Notes: generated from the sequence alone by a model not told the origin. A stretch of DNA of 64,000 nt from Siphonodentalium dalli (GCA_032622095.1 CP136061.1:16058440-16122439), one strand, 5' to 3'; shown: positions 1 through 10,810, numbered from the stretch's first letter. Numbers and translations are program-made.

Positions 1-270
1 AAGCCGATTCACCATCCAGTGCTGGCGACGAGGGCTCAAATTTATATGTTTGCAAGTTGAACGTTGGTGCTCACAATCGTTATATGGTAGAGTTGCCAGC
101 TACTCGCCGATGGCCGGTGGTTTGCCGCACATGGTTTATCAGCCATTGGAATCACGTTTGGATTAACCGTAAGTGTGTGGATTTCCTCCACCACTAACAC
201 TGGCAATGTCGTGATATGGCCTTAGTTGTTGAGAGCGACATTAAACCATAAATCAATCAATCAATCAATC
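1..270 (+). repeat. 3' portion of a dispersed repeat ending in (AATC)n
   Basis: The segment ends in a phrase of the type GTTGAGAGCGACATTAAACC followed by a short AATC microsatellite (about 251-270). From memory this tail style is common in mollusc SINE and RTE-like repeats; I cannot assign a family. The 5' end lies outside the window, so the element may be longer. There is no convincing reading frame. The call rests on the tail structure only. Confidence 0.5.
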
Positions 271-549
271 TTAAGGTTTTGAGTCATAATAAATAATTTT
301 GAGGACCAATTTACTATAAGGCGCGACCACGTTATCGAATTTGTCTTGAAACGTTTCGGTTAAAACTGCATAACCTTACAATCATTTCTTTAGTCGGAGG
401 TAAAACATTTAACAAATACCAGCTTTCAAGAGCTTTTTACCGACTTTAAAACAAGTGATAATATAGACAATATCAACAGTTAAATTATCCTGTAGTTTAA
501 AATATATATTGTTAAAAGTTAAATTATGTTACCATAGGTAGTTCAAGTA
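271..549. other. AT-rich sequence, nothing recognised
   Basis: No reading frame, repeat copy or RNA-like structure that I can support. It leads into the minisatellite that begins near 550. Confidence 0.5.
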
Positions 550-1240
550 GATATTATATCTATTAAACACCAGGACCATATGTTGAACACTCGTGATAGT
601 TAATATATATTATATATCTGTTGAACACTCGTGACATATGTTGAACACTCGTGATAGTTAATATATATTATATATCTATTAAACACCAGGAACATCTGTT
701 GAACACTCGTGATAGTTAATAAGTTTTATATATATATTAAACACCAGGACCATATGTTGAACACTCGTGACTTCTGTTGAACACTCGTGACATCTGTTGA
801 ACACTCGTGACATCTGTTGTACACTCGTGATATCTGCTGAACACTCGTGACATCTGGTGAACACTCGTGACATCTGTTGAACACTCGTGACATATGTTGA
901 ACACTCGTGACATATGTTGAACACTCGTGACATCTGTTGAACACTCGTGACATCTGTTGAACACTCGTGAAATCTGTTGAACACTCGTGAAATCTGTTGA
1001 ACACTCGTGACATATGTTGAACACTCGTGACATCTGTTGAACACTCGTGACATCTGTTGAACACTCGTGACATCTGTTGAACACTCGTGACATCTGTTGA
1101 ACACTCGTGACATATGTTGAACACTCGTGACATCTGTTGAACACTCGTGACATATGTTGAACACTCGTGACATCTGTTGAACACTCGTGACATCTGTTGA
1201 ACACTCGTGACATCTGTTGAACACTCGTGATAGTTAATTA
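550..1240. repeat. 20-bp minisatellite, about 24 core units
   Basis: From about 752 to 1232 the unit GTTGAACACTCGTGACATCT repeats with an exact 20-bp period for about 24 units, with only base substitutions and no length change. Upstream (550-750) the same unit is interspersed with AT-rich spacers of the type TATATATTAAACACCAGGA, so the array looks expanded from a longer, older unit. The overlapping open frames on the minus strand (CHECSTDVTSVQ-type) exist in several frames at once only because the unit lacks stop codons; they are not genes. The variable hexamer is CATCTG or CATATG in 20 of the 24 units. Confidence 0.95.
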
Positions 1241-1419
1241 GTAATATTTGTAGTATTGTACTGTCAAATTCTGATTGTTACAAATCTATTATCTCTAGTA
1301 TATCTATTATCTCTAGTATATCTATTGTTTTATATAACGTTTACACCCAGGGCCGATAATCTTCATCTTAACTGCTATTAATATATGCACGATTATTAAA
1401 TATACAAAATCTGAATTAA
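1241..1419. other. AT-rich spacer with a short 18-bp duplication
   Basis: An 18-bp phrase (TCTATTATCTCTAGTATA) is repeated in tandem near 1285-1325. Nothing else is recognised. Confidence 0.5.
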
Positions 1420-1640
1420 CGCTCCTAAATTACTATTTCTTTGGCTTTGGGGGTAAAAAATAATTGATTCGAGTCAAGGAAGCCAAACATCAAAGCTCAG
1501 AGTTATTAGATATCGATTTTTGAAATCCCCCACCTGGAATATTTGGCGGCCGGGCAAAAATTCGACGAGCTGACCGATATACTCTCTATATACCAAATTG
1601 CGTTGAACAAAATATTGATATATAACACTCTTTGGGAAAT
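1420..1640 (+). pseudogene. Degenerate copy of a coding-like dispersed sequence
   Basis: The segment aligns by eye with the reverse complement of about 31560-31860. Both carry the core ATAATTGATTCGAGTC and continue in parallel through a part that is an open frame in the other copy. In this copy a short frame (IFGGRAKIRRADRYTLY) matches the pattern of the other copy (IVCGPEHAVKRITQYM) and then meets a stop. I do not recognise the protein family. It could be a dispersed exon-like pseudogene or part of an old transposon. Confidence 0.4.
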
Positions 1641-2540
1641 TTTATTCTATAGTCGACTGTGGTTAGCATTATGTTTTGGTAATTAATCGATTCTGATTAT
1701 TGAAGCGTCTTTTGAAGAAATACTGTTGTTGTTGGAATCTGATGATAGGGGGCCATCGAATCGGAATGCGTACCTTTAATATAAAGATTACGCTTTATTC
1801 ACAAGTCGACTTATGTTGTTTACTACCCCTCTTGCACATTCATCCTGTACTGTGGTAATACGCATGTTTTAACTTGATCAAAGAGAGATAACTCTAACTA
1901 TATCCGCTTTTTATGTGAATCCATACTATGAATGGTGTACATAATGCCGGCATCCGGAATCCATACCATGAATTGATGAATGGTACACATAATACCGCGG
2001 CGTCCGGATCAACCACCCGTCATGCATTGCACGTCTTCCCTCTACTGGAAATAATTAATAACAAACACCCAATTATGTTTGGAAACCAGTCACGACGAGC
2101 GACTGTCCCGTTTATTGATCGTAAAGGCAGACCTGACCACGTTAAGCATATAGTTACGTACAGCCCCAGTAACGACGGCGTCCCCACCGGCCAGAAAAAA
2201 ACCGCCATTCTTATTTTATATTTGTTTTATATGGCGGAAATCTGTAACCAGTGCCCTTGTGGAGCCCGTCTGCATGGTGAGAGGCTGGTCCTCATCTCGA
2301 TATGATTGTGTGTATTCATGTTGTCGTGAGCCCCAATTTTTATATTTTCTGATACTCAATATTCAACAGTATGAATATAACCATAAACTTAAAAGTTATC
2401 TCCGCCTTACCATGAATAATCAGCACATGCTATATTTAGTTATCGTCCCTTGGAAATAAAACATTGTGACCAACATGACATGAATACACGAAAGTATATC
2501 CTAAATGCATATATATGTATACAAGAAACCCACGCTGTAA
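1641..2540. other. No supported gene; contains a ~45-bp imperfect duplication
   Basis: Around 1918-2010 the phrase GAATCCATACTATGAATGGT is followed about 45 bp later by a diverged second copy. The plus frame across 1928-2305 (125 codons) begins inside this duplication, has no recognisable domain and reads like chance. Nothing else is seen. Confidence 0.5.
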
Positions 2541-2825
2541 GTAATAAACGTCTATAAAATCAGGCGAGAACTATATGGGAGACGCACTGATAGTAAAAAT
2601 CTGAAGTTACCCTATCTCAACCAAAGGGTTTTCATAAATGAGGATCTCACTAGAACCCGCGCCGCAATCTACAAATGGGCACGGCAGCTCCGTAAAGACG
2701 AGCTGATCCATGAAACGTGGACTATTGATGGAGCCATTCTCATCAGACTTAAAGAAAACGAGAAGCCCATCAGAATAACTACGCCACATGCAATGGACAA
2801 ACTTGACAATAAACTACGTGGCTAG
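2541..2825 (+). pseudogene. Orphan LINE ORF1 C-terminal fragment
   Basis: A 94-codon frame with no ATG at its start runs to a TAG at 2823-2825. It includes YLNQRVFINEDLTRTRAAIY, WARQLRKDELIHETWTIDG and ILIRL. The phrase FINEDLT-R---Y-WARQL followed by TWT-DG-I-I is typical of the C-terminal domain of LINE ORF1 RNA-binding proteins, which coat the element's RNA. No endonuclease or reverse transcriptase follows, and nothing upstream supplies the coiled coil or RRM. This is therefore a fragment rather than a working element. Family recognition is from memory of the motif. Confidence 0.6.
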
Positions 2826-5330
2826 ATGATGTATTCATCTAGTATACAGGACAGTCAGATCAATGCAACTTACGATCTGCATGTACATAGTGACAACGTC
2901 AATGGGGAAGGGTTCAGGTGTCCGTTTTGAATGGACTCACCGCAAATCTGCTTTTCAAAATACAGAATATAATCAGCATTTATTATGAGCGATGGTTTAA
3001 TATGTGTACAATGCACCGGCTCTCAATGTTTTCTACTTTAGCCAATAGATCCGCCAAGCAAACCCAACTATATATACGCCGAATGCAAGCATTTTCAAAA
3101 TTGTTCCATACTAAGCTATTGCTCGGTTATTCTTTTAAGTGCACATCCATCCGTAACTGGAACATCTGACACACCCCCAGACTTAAAACAATCTATTACG
3201 TATTATAATTATATATTAATATGTGTATATAATCCTATACATGGCGGGACGTAGGCAAACACGAAATTCGCACATATAAACTCACCTGTCACCGACTCTT
3301 GTGTATATATGCCGAAATCTCATGAAATAATCTTTGTGTACTTCATATTACTTCCTCTAAATTCGATAAACGGACATCTCTTTTTAATAATATGTCCAGT
3401 TTTCCGACTTGACGCATATATGGAAAACAGGCTTGTCAACTCTCCATATATAAACAATATCACACACACGGACATCCATGGTCTCATGAAGTAATCCAAT
3501 CTTGCACAAATGTCCAGACAATCTACAATATGACCTCTGTATGGTGAAATCTTATGGAATAATCCAATTTTGCACAAATACCCAGACAAACGAGTGTATC
3601 GCGGATGTTAGCTGACTTGTGCATGCACATGAGACGACTGCATAATGATTAGTCACGTTCATAATTACACCCATGAATGTGCTCAATCCACTAGTATGCA
3701 CAAGTCTACTACATCTGTTTGTTCAGCATACATACAACAATTCTCATACCACGAAGCACAATTTGCCATCACCATTATGAAATGAAACCGACCAGCACGC
3801 AACCAGTAGATTGGACGTATAATCACGACTTTTTCAGGTCAAACTCACACGAGACAATCATTTCCATGTCAAGCGGTCAGTCCGACTGGGTAATTATGTT
3901 AAACCAACAACGGCGTTGGTAGACCGAGGTTATGTGACGCGAATTCATGCCCATATGCGATAACATTTGGCATTCACTGAAGGGCGTATATATGCGCGCA
4001 CTTTCATACAGGTATATATACTCAACCAGCATCTATGCATATATTGTCTTATTATTTGAGTGTGCATTCGTTTTGTTTATCCTGGTCATATCGGTATGGT
4101 AGCCATTGTATACATATATTATTCATCGACAGTATTTATACCCCCATAACATGATATGTATGGCACATACTTATACCATCACACCGTCCGTCCGTCTGTC
4201 CGTTCCGTACTGGCTATGAACTGTTTAATTCCATTTGAGATATCTCAACACTTTCTGACCGTTTCATAGCAAACATAACCGCGTGTTGGTTTACATAGAA
4301 TCCGATATTTATACATGCATGCGCATGCTCCACTTTTCTTAAATGTCCATCTAGATAATCATGTATATACCTTGTGTACAATGGTAAACAAACGGAATAT
4401 ACCTTAAATCCGCACCCATTCACCAATTGAAGCGATCACACATTACTCATGTACCGGTATATAATCGTGCTTGTGTTTATCCAAACCGTACACATTGGCA
4501 GGTTGGGGCGGCAACACACATATCGCGGTATTAAGGATTGCCTTATAACCGACCGGTATGGTCGCCCTGATCTCTGATAACAAAAGGGAGCACACACGGA
4601 TCGTGTACCGGTATATAGAGGCATATAATGTGTGTTCATCATCAAATTGCATGTGCACATGCATTGCTATGAAGGACTGGCATGTCACCACAAATTCAGA
4701 CTCGTCTTCTCCAATGGGTAGCATCTATAATTTTCGAAACGCCGTTTCTCAGATATTTCAAATCACGCTGCTCACCTCTTGTGAAAACATAATCGTGCGT
4801 ATCAAAAACTACATTTAGTTATCTGGGAACACACACGTATATGTATGTAGGTATGTGTTTGTGCATGCGTATGTGCATATATAGGTATGTGTGTGTTTAT
4901 GTAATTATATGTAAGTGTAGTGGTGTGTCTTCCTGTTAGTCTTATGAATCGATCGCACTTAAATCTAACTGTGTGTCCACATAATTGCAGCGCTAAGACT
5001 CTGGTCACTAGCATGAATGATTCAAACTGCCCAGGCACCGTAGTTAAAAATAGTTAATTATGTATTATATAATAATTATATTATTATTATGCTTATATTT
5101 ATAATTGTATCCCTTGCTGAGTTTTGTAAATAATTTGTAGCATATGTATATGATACGCTCTCTCAAGTATGCAGGCAATCCTATTGCATTCCATAATTCC
5201 ACACACCCATCTACTCCTGACTTACCTCGTCGATCCACGTTCCCCTTAAAACCGTTCACGACATGAATATCTCTATCCCTCACTTTAGAAACATAACTCC
5301 TATAGTCATTTCGGCTGCATATACATTTTC
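2826..5330. other. Gene-free AT-rich stretch with minor duplications
   Basis: A 40-bp phrase around TAATCCAATCTTGCACAAAT (3482-3522) recurs 68 bp downstream (3550-3590). Phrases containing GTACCGGTATAT recur at about 4450 and 4604. A GTCCGTCCGTCTGTCC tract is at about 4187-4202. No reading frame here has a recognisable domain, and the short frames on both strands look like chance. Confidence 0.5.
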
Positions 5331-5703
5331 GTGATGAAGAGCTCCGAGCTCAAAACACACCCTAAGATTATCAAACTTAAGATGAACCCCTGTTTGGTCG
5401 ACTCAAAAAACCCATCGGCCTGCCCAACCACGATTGGTATACATTCTATTGCCACTCACTATTGCTATCTCATACTCTCATTCACTATACTCAACTGCCC
5501 TTCTGTTCTACTCTGTTCTCTTTCTCCTACCTACTCACACCTACCTGGCAAACAGACTGGGTTGAAAACAAATTTAAAACACACAACTGATATGTATACA
5601 TTTACATGTATTACCAGAGTATGCTCTATTAATATGTTTGTTACTTTGCACCGAGGATGCCCAAAACAGAACTGCTCTCAGGATTTTGATATGACTTTTG
5701 ATA
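5331..5703 (+). other. Probable 5' leader of the 2A LINE, with a 126-codon open frame
   Basis: An open frame from 5331 to a stop at 5709-5711 overlaps the start of the LINE polyprotein frame. It has no recognisable ORF1 features (no coiled coil, RRM or zinc knuckle) and includes a hydrophobic run (YLILSFTILNCPSVLLC). It could be a LINE leader, a degenerate ORF1, or unrelated flank. The 5' boundary of the element is not visible. Confidence 0.3.
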
Positions 5704-8688
5704 ATGGGTGACATAATGTTACATAGGGCAAGAATCGGTGCATTTCACAATCTTGCTGTCAGGCTGTCCGGGAGGGGGCGTCTCTGTGTGAAACAATCAA
5801 AAACATGCTTGTTTTATATCATGTTACGCTTACGTGGACTGGATCTTATAACTGCCTTAACATTGACACTGTTGGTTTTCATTTTCTTCCCGATGGAACA
5901 ATTCTGCGCTCTCAAACATATCTTGGCAGGCAAGAAACTATCTAATTCTCCAAATTCCGATGATAAAAAGACGAAGTTGAACACTAAATTTGCGATGTCA
6001 CACACAACTGTATTCCTCTTCACATGTGTGACATTTCTAACAGTATTAGCGGTATCTTTAGCAAAGGCTCTTTTGATCCTGGCAGGAGACGTGGAGACTA
6101 ACCCAGGCCCCTCAACCGAACAACACAATCACTCGGTACTTGTACTGAATACACAGAGTATCAGAAATAAAGTAGATATACTTACAGCCGAAACATCAAG
6201 TGGAGAATACGACATATGTCTATTAACCGAATCATGGCTCGATCATTCTATCCCGGATTCAGAAATCCATCTTCCTGGCTACCATGATCCTGCCCGCAAA
6301 GACAGGATAGATGGCAGAACAGGAGGGGGTGTGTGTATTTACGTTCGTGACACTATACCATTCAAAATATGCGATGAACTTGACAGTGACGAAGTAGAAA
6401 ATATCTGGATAGAGGTTACAATTAACACAAAACGTTGTCTTGTAGGATGTTTTTATCGCCCTCCCAACTCCCCCGCAAGCCTGTGGACAAAAAATAATGA
6501 TAACATTTCTCTTGCGCGCGATAGCGACCTGGATGTCATAATAGGTGGAGATTTCAATGAAAACTATGTACGCAACGGTAATGGTAAAATAAACGGCATA
6601 TGTAGCGAACGAGGTCTGACCCAACTGGTCACTGATAAAACGCATTTTACTGAAAATTCCTCATCCATTCTCGACTTGCTCATGACTAGCAACCCTGACC
6701 TTGTTGATTCCCCTTGTGTTCTTGGCAACATATTCGACAACACAATTAGGTATCACTGTCCGGTCGTTGCTCAGATAAAACGTTTGAAAAATAAATCGGC
6801 TACAACTCTCACTAGACGTATCTGGAATTATAATCTGGCTGACTTCGATACCATGAACGAAGACTTCTTGAGCTGGAACTATGATGATAATATACCATTT
6901 GAACTTTCAGCTCATGCAGATAACTTGACTGCAAAAATTCAAAAGGTATGCAGTGACAATATCCCCAATAAGATAGTTCTTATCCGGAAAGGTAGTCCCC
7001 AATGGCTTACGTGTAATGTACGGAAACTGATGAGGCAACGAAATCGATTACATAAGATAGCTAAAAGGAAAAACACACCACAAACATGGGCAAACTTCAG
7101 ATCTAAACGTAATGAAACTACATCGGCTATTAGAAAAAGCAAACGTGATTATGACACCAAGAATGAGAACACATTGAATAGCCCATCACATGACCAGTCT
7201 TCCTGGTGGAAAACCCTCCAAAAAATAGTATTTGCTACCAGTGATAGATCAATACCCCCCTTGAACACCAACGGCGACTTCCTGATCTCACCAACTGAAA
7301 AAGCAAATGCTTTCAATTCGTATTTTTGTAAAATTTCCTCAGTTGATGACATCGGGAAACGCCTACCAGTCCTTGAACCGGATAACTCCATATCCACATT
7401 AAGCGATATAAAAATCACAGCCCCTGACATTTACAAAGCGTTAAAAAGTCTTAAAATATCTAAGTCAAGTGGGCCCGACGGAATAAGTCCGAGAGTTTTG
7501 AAAAGTTGTGCCTCCTCGCTCTGTGAACCTCTTGAATTCTATTTTAGAACATTTACCGAAAACAATTACTACCCACACCAGTGGAAGCGTTCACATATTA
7601 CACCTATATTTAAGAGTGGTGATCCCGGTCTTATATCAAATTACCGACCAATTTCTCTACTAAGCTGCGTCTCAAAGGTCTATGAAAAATGTATTTATAA
7701 ATATCTATGGGAATTTCTTGATGAAAACAAACTCCTATCATTTTATCAAGCTGGTTTCATGCGCAACGATTCAACAGTTTTTCAACTTACCGAAATATAT
7801 GACAATATATGTCGATCATTAGACGACGGAAAAGAGGTCCGGTGTATATTCTGTGACATAAGTAAAGCATTCGATAAAGTCTGGCACCGTGGCCTCTTGA
7901 ACAAACTGACAAAAATTGGTATAAGAGGAAACTTGTATAACTTGATGAAATCGTATCTAGAATGTAGACAACAACAGGTTGTCATAGACGGCACACGTTC
8001 GGAACTACAAGATGTAACAGCAGGTGTGCCGCAAGGCTCAGTATTAGGCCCACTTCTGTTTTTAATTTATATTAATGATATAACCGAAAATATACGGTGC
8101 AACATTCGTCTATTTGCTGATGACACTTCTCTATTTCTTACTATCGAAGACCCCACCATGGCCGCAAAACTAATCAACGATGACCTCGAAACTCTCATGT
8201 GTTGGGCATCAGAATGGCTTGTAAAATGCAATCCCCTGAAAACGGAATCTCTCTTAATCTCCAGGAAAGAAACACCAGTATATCATCCACATTTGACCAT
8301 GGGAACCGCGACAATTGTTGAGGTTGACAGCCATAAACATCTGGGACTTACTTTCGACAACATGGGCTCTTGGGGTATCCACATCAGATCTATGCTTGAC
8401 AAAGCATGGAGTCGAGTAAATCTAGTACGTACACACAGATACAAGCTAAGCAGAGTAACGCTTGAAAAAATACATTATACATTTATCCGACCAATACTGG
8501 AATATGCCTCCCCTGTTTGGGATAACTGCCCTGATTATCTTAGTGATGACATTGAAAAGGTTCAGTATGAAATGGCCCGAATAGTAACAGGTGCAACCAT
8601 CAGTACGAGTAACGCGTGCCTTTTGTCAGAGACTGGCTGGGAACTCCTCTCTTCACGCCGTAGAAAACACAGCTATGCCAATTTTTAA
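5704..8688 (+). CDS. LINE polyprotein: 2A leader, APE endonuclease, reverse transcriptase
   Basis: The protein nicks target DNA and reverse-transcribes the element's own RNA. From the first ATG at 5704 it is 994 residues. The N-terminus has two hydrophobic segments (about 43-62 and 98-120) and then LLILAGDVETNPGP, a canonical 2A ribosome-skipping motif with the Gly135/Pro136 junction at 6106-6111. The APE endonuclease follows: N149 of LNTQS, E176 of TESW, R252 of YRPP, D283 of GDFN. The terminal SDH triad reads RYH (349-351), so a catalytic Asp is lost. RT motifs are present: GPDG (590), FCDISKAFD (D718), GVPQGS (774-779) and FADD (D806, D807). The frame ends at TAA 8686-8688 and continues one frame over in the next entry. 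Confidence 0.85.
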   Translation: MGDIMLHRARIGAFHNLAVRLSGRGRLCVKQSKTCLFYIMLRLRGLDLITALTLTLLVFIFFPMEQFCALKHILAGKKLSNSPNSDDKKTKLNTKFAMSHTTVFLFTCVTFLTVLAVSLAKALLILAGDVETNPGPSTEQHNHSVLVLNTQSIRNKVDILTAETSSGEYDICLLTESWLDHSIPDSEIHLPGYHDPARKDRIDGRTGGGVCIYVRDTIPFKICDELDSDEVENIWIEVTINTKRCLVGCFYRPPNSPASLWTKNNDNISLARDSDLDVIIGGDFNENYVRNGNGKINGICSERGLTQLVTDKTHFTENSSSILDLLMTSNPDLVDSPCVLGNIFDNTIRYHCPVVAQIKRLKNKSATTLTRRIWNYNLADFDTMNEDFLSWNYDDNIPFELSAHADNLTAKIQKVCSDNIPNKIVLIRKGSPQWLTCNVRKLMRQRNRLHKIAKRKNTPQTWANFRSKRNETTSAIRKSKRDYDTKNENTLNSPSHDQSSWWKTLQKIVFATSDRSIPPLNTNGDFLISPTEKANAFNSYFCKISSVDDIGKRLPVLEPDNSISTLSDIKITAPDIYKALKSLKISKSSGPDGISPRVLKSCASSLCEPLEFYFRTFTENNYYPHQWKRSHITPIFKSGDPGLISNYRPISLLSCVSKVYEKCIYKYLWEFLDENKLLSFYQAGFMRNDSTVFQLTEIYDNICRSLDDGKEVRCIFCDISKAFDKVWHRGLLNKLTKIGIRGNLYNLMKSYLECRQQQVVIDGTRSELQDVTAGVPQGSVLGPLLFLIYINDITENIRCNIRLFADDTSLFLTIEDPTMAAKLINDDLETLMCWASEWLVKCNPLKTESLLISRKETPVYHPHLTMGTATIVEVDSHKHLGLTFDNMGSWGIHIRSMLDKAWSRVNLVRTHRYKLSRVTLEKIHYTFIRPILEYASPVWDNCPDYLSDDIEKVQYEMARIVTGATISTSNACLLSETGWELLSSRRRKHSYANF

Positions 8689-8690
8689 AA

Positions 8691-9266
8691 ATGATACGAG
8701 GAACTGCTCCATCAATTTTAAGAAATTATGTACGACCAATTCAGGCAAATAATTCCAGATATAACTTAAGATTTGAACATATAAGACTACCCTCGAATAT
8801 TAATTATGACTATTATATGGATTCTTTCTTACCATCTGCAATTACCGAATGGAACAAACTGTCAGAAACTACAAAGAGCAGCAGTACAATCGAAGACTTC
8901 AAAAAGGAACTGAACAGTGACAATATACGTCCACCTGCCTATTTTTATCATAGTAAATGTCGTAAATCTCATATCCTCCATACCCGGTTAAGATTGAACT
9001 GCAGCCACCTAAGTGGTGACCTGACAGATAACCATGTAAAAATTTCCCCCTTCTGTCTATGTGGGGAATTTGAGACAACTTACCACTATCTCTTTGAATG
9101 TACATTTTATCAAGAGCCCAGAAGAGAACTATATGACTCCCTACCAAATGTTGCCTTATCTGAGAATACACTAATGCGGGGGTCAAGAGAGCTTAGTCTT
9201 CGCGAAAACAAACAAATATTTAATGCAGTACAGACATATATTATGAGAACAAAAAGATTTCCATGA
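8691..9266 (+). CDS. C-terminal part of the same LINE polyprotein, displaced by a frameshift
   Basis: This 191-codon frame starts just after the upstream stop and carries the region that follows the RT thumb in CR1-like proteins. It includes KMIRGTAP-like joining sequence, WNKL, and a Cys/His cluster CLCGEFETTYHYLFEC, and ends in TKRF-P. The corresponding join in the related copy at about 46310-46330 reads through as KLVQFFKMIR. One base gained or lost around 8670-8690 therefore explains the break. The Cys/His cluster is shared with the other two CR1-like copies in the window and may bind nucleic acid, which is inference. Confidence 0.8.
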   Translation: MIRGTAPSILRNYVRPIQANNSRYNLRFEHIRLPSNINYDYYMDSFLPSAITEWNKLSETTKSSSTIEDFKKELNSDNIRPPAYFYHSKCRKSHILHTRLRLNCSHLSGDLTDNHVKISPFCLCGEFETTYHYLFECTFYQEPRRELYDSLPNVALSENTLMRGSRELSLRENKQIFNAVQTYIMRTKRFP

Positions 9267-9913
9267 TCTGTATGGGTAACAAATTGCTTTGGATTCCGGC
9301 CGCGTTATGCGGCAGCACGATGTTCTCCATTATGTATGTAGTACTAAATGTCTTCCGATAACGATTATTTTGTAAGTTACTTTACTTGTCACTATCCTGT
9401 ATATACGTGAAATGATTCTACATGAAGAATGCAGCGATATTCACAGTGAACCCCATTGAAATAGGAATTGGCCATTGCGATTGACCCCCTCCCATGGAGC
9501 CTGACGCATGCATATTACTACGAGCATAATTTTCACCACGCAGCAACTAAATTATTGAAAACTCTGTCCCCTCTACTTTCTCACTCTCCCTCTCATTCTC
9601 TCTTCTCTCTCTCTCTCTCTGCCTCCTGCTATCCCTAACACTATCTTCCCGCTGTGTCCATCCCAACTTAAACTTAGTTACTTCTCCTTTAAAAAATATT
9701 ATTTCTATTATTTCCCGTCTGATCGATACCCCTCCCTCACTTATTGGGGAAGGGGCATGTCGCCAAAGAGGAGAAGACTTCATATAAGCCCTCGGGCTTG
9801 TTGTCTGATCCTCATTTCCATACATTATCTCTTATATGTTGTATATTTATGTCATTTGTGTATTATGTGTATTATGTTTGGATTTGGAAATAAAAATATG
9901 TTTACACTAATAA

Positions 9914-10199
9914 ACGTCTGAATCTGTCATGAGAAACTTCTGTGCGCTAGACCTAAACTAGATTTGCTGAACCCAATTCAGTTTTAACGATACAAACAGA
10001 AAACAACTATACTCGCACAATGCGATTTATAATGAATCATCTGTCAACATTCAAAATACTTATCGTGTCTGAAATTTATATATAATCTTGGCGGATGTTA
10101 TTTTTGAATTACTTTACATCCGGTCTTAGAAACTTGTATGTACAATAATTTTTTTAACCAAAATTATTGTTAGGAAGTTTACGGAACAAACGTCGTTCT
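9914..10199. other. AT-rich flank, nothing recognised
   Basis: Short AT-rich interval between the LINE 3' end and a CpG-richer block. No gene or repeat recognised. Confidence 0.5.
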
Positions 10200-10810
10200 A
10201 GAAGTGAGTCACATCTCTGAACACGTGACCTCCCTTCGCTATCGCGAAGCCCCATTGGCTGTTACCACGTTACGGGTTCATAAACAACCATAATTCCAAC
10301 CAATCGCGGAAACCCTCCGTTTCCCGCGCTGTCTAATTATGTTAACCCGTATCGCCAAGACAAATGTTTTTCTCTATTACTACGAAACGCGAAAAACTAT
10401 TAATAGCAACCACAACGCGCCGCAGGCGCGTTGTTGCTTTTCAAGTTTAGGCGTGAATGACGTCATTAATTTTTACAATACCATGAAACGGAATTTCGAC
10501 GCGATGAAAAACGGCGCACAAAAATTGGTTAAAAATCACGTGACTTCCGCTCCGCTTTCGCATAGCATCCTGGGAACAATAATATCCCAAAAAAAATGGT
10601 GAAATCACAGAATCGGAAGTGGACCAACGGGATGGTTATAAAATTACTAAATTACCAATAAGTTTTTCTGAACAATTCCTATGTGATTTAGGCCTATAGA
10701 TTAGTTTCATTTTGACCAATTTCGTTGGTTAGCTGAACGAAAACCAGCGAAGACGTCATGACATGGTCCATGACGTCATTTACGTCATTTTGGCTTTGTG
10801 GGCCAGAATC
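10200..10810. promoter_or_regulatory. Candidate regulatory block with CRE, E-box and CCAAT motifs
   Basis: This stretch is visibly richer in CpG than its surroundings. It holds two CACGTG E-boxes (10222-10227 and 10537-10542), two TGACGTCA cAMP-response-type sites (10458-10465 and 10771-10778), CCAAT/ATTGG boxes at about 10254 and 10300, and a GC-rich hairpin (AACGCGCC-GCA-GGCGCGTT, 10414-10432). Motif matches are seen directly; promoter activity is inference. No recognisable exon lies next to it. The 87-codon frame at 10339-10602 overlaps the motifs and has no known domain. Confidence 0.35.

Larger units (their letters stand above)
5704..9913 (+). mobile_element. Nearly complete CR1-like non-LTR retrotransposon carrying a 2A peptide
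   Basis: The element has one long polyprotein frame (endonuclease, reverse transcriptase and C-terminal zinc-knuckle-like region) broken by one frameshift near 8680, then a 3' UTR. The UTR contains a small hairpin (AGCCCTCGGGCT) and ends in AATAAAAATATGTTTACACT near 9913. The same terminal phrase closes the related copy at 43582-47232, which fixes the 3' boundary. A CT-rich tract (about 9600-9620) lies in the UTR. The single frameshift and otherwise open frame suggest a young copy. I saw no target-site duplication because the 5' end is not defined. Confidence 0.85.

Noticed and set aside
679-1224. Three overlapping 155-181-codon minus-strand frames
   Set aside because: All arise from the stop-free 20-bp minisatellite read in different frames; no start, no domain.
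752-1232. CRISPR array
   Set aside because: There is no alternation of repeats and unique spacers; every 20 bp is the same unit, and the host is an animal.
1928-2305. 125-codon plus-strand frame
   Set aside because: Starts inside an imperfect duplication, has no domain, and composition resembles flanking non-coding sequence.
5814-6645. Minus-strand frames of 104 and 128 codons opposite the LINE
   Set aside because: Shadows of the LINE polyprotein on the other strand.
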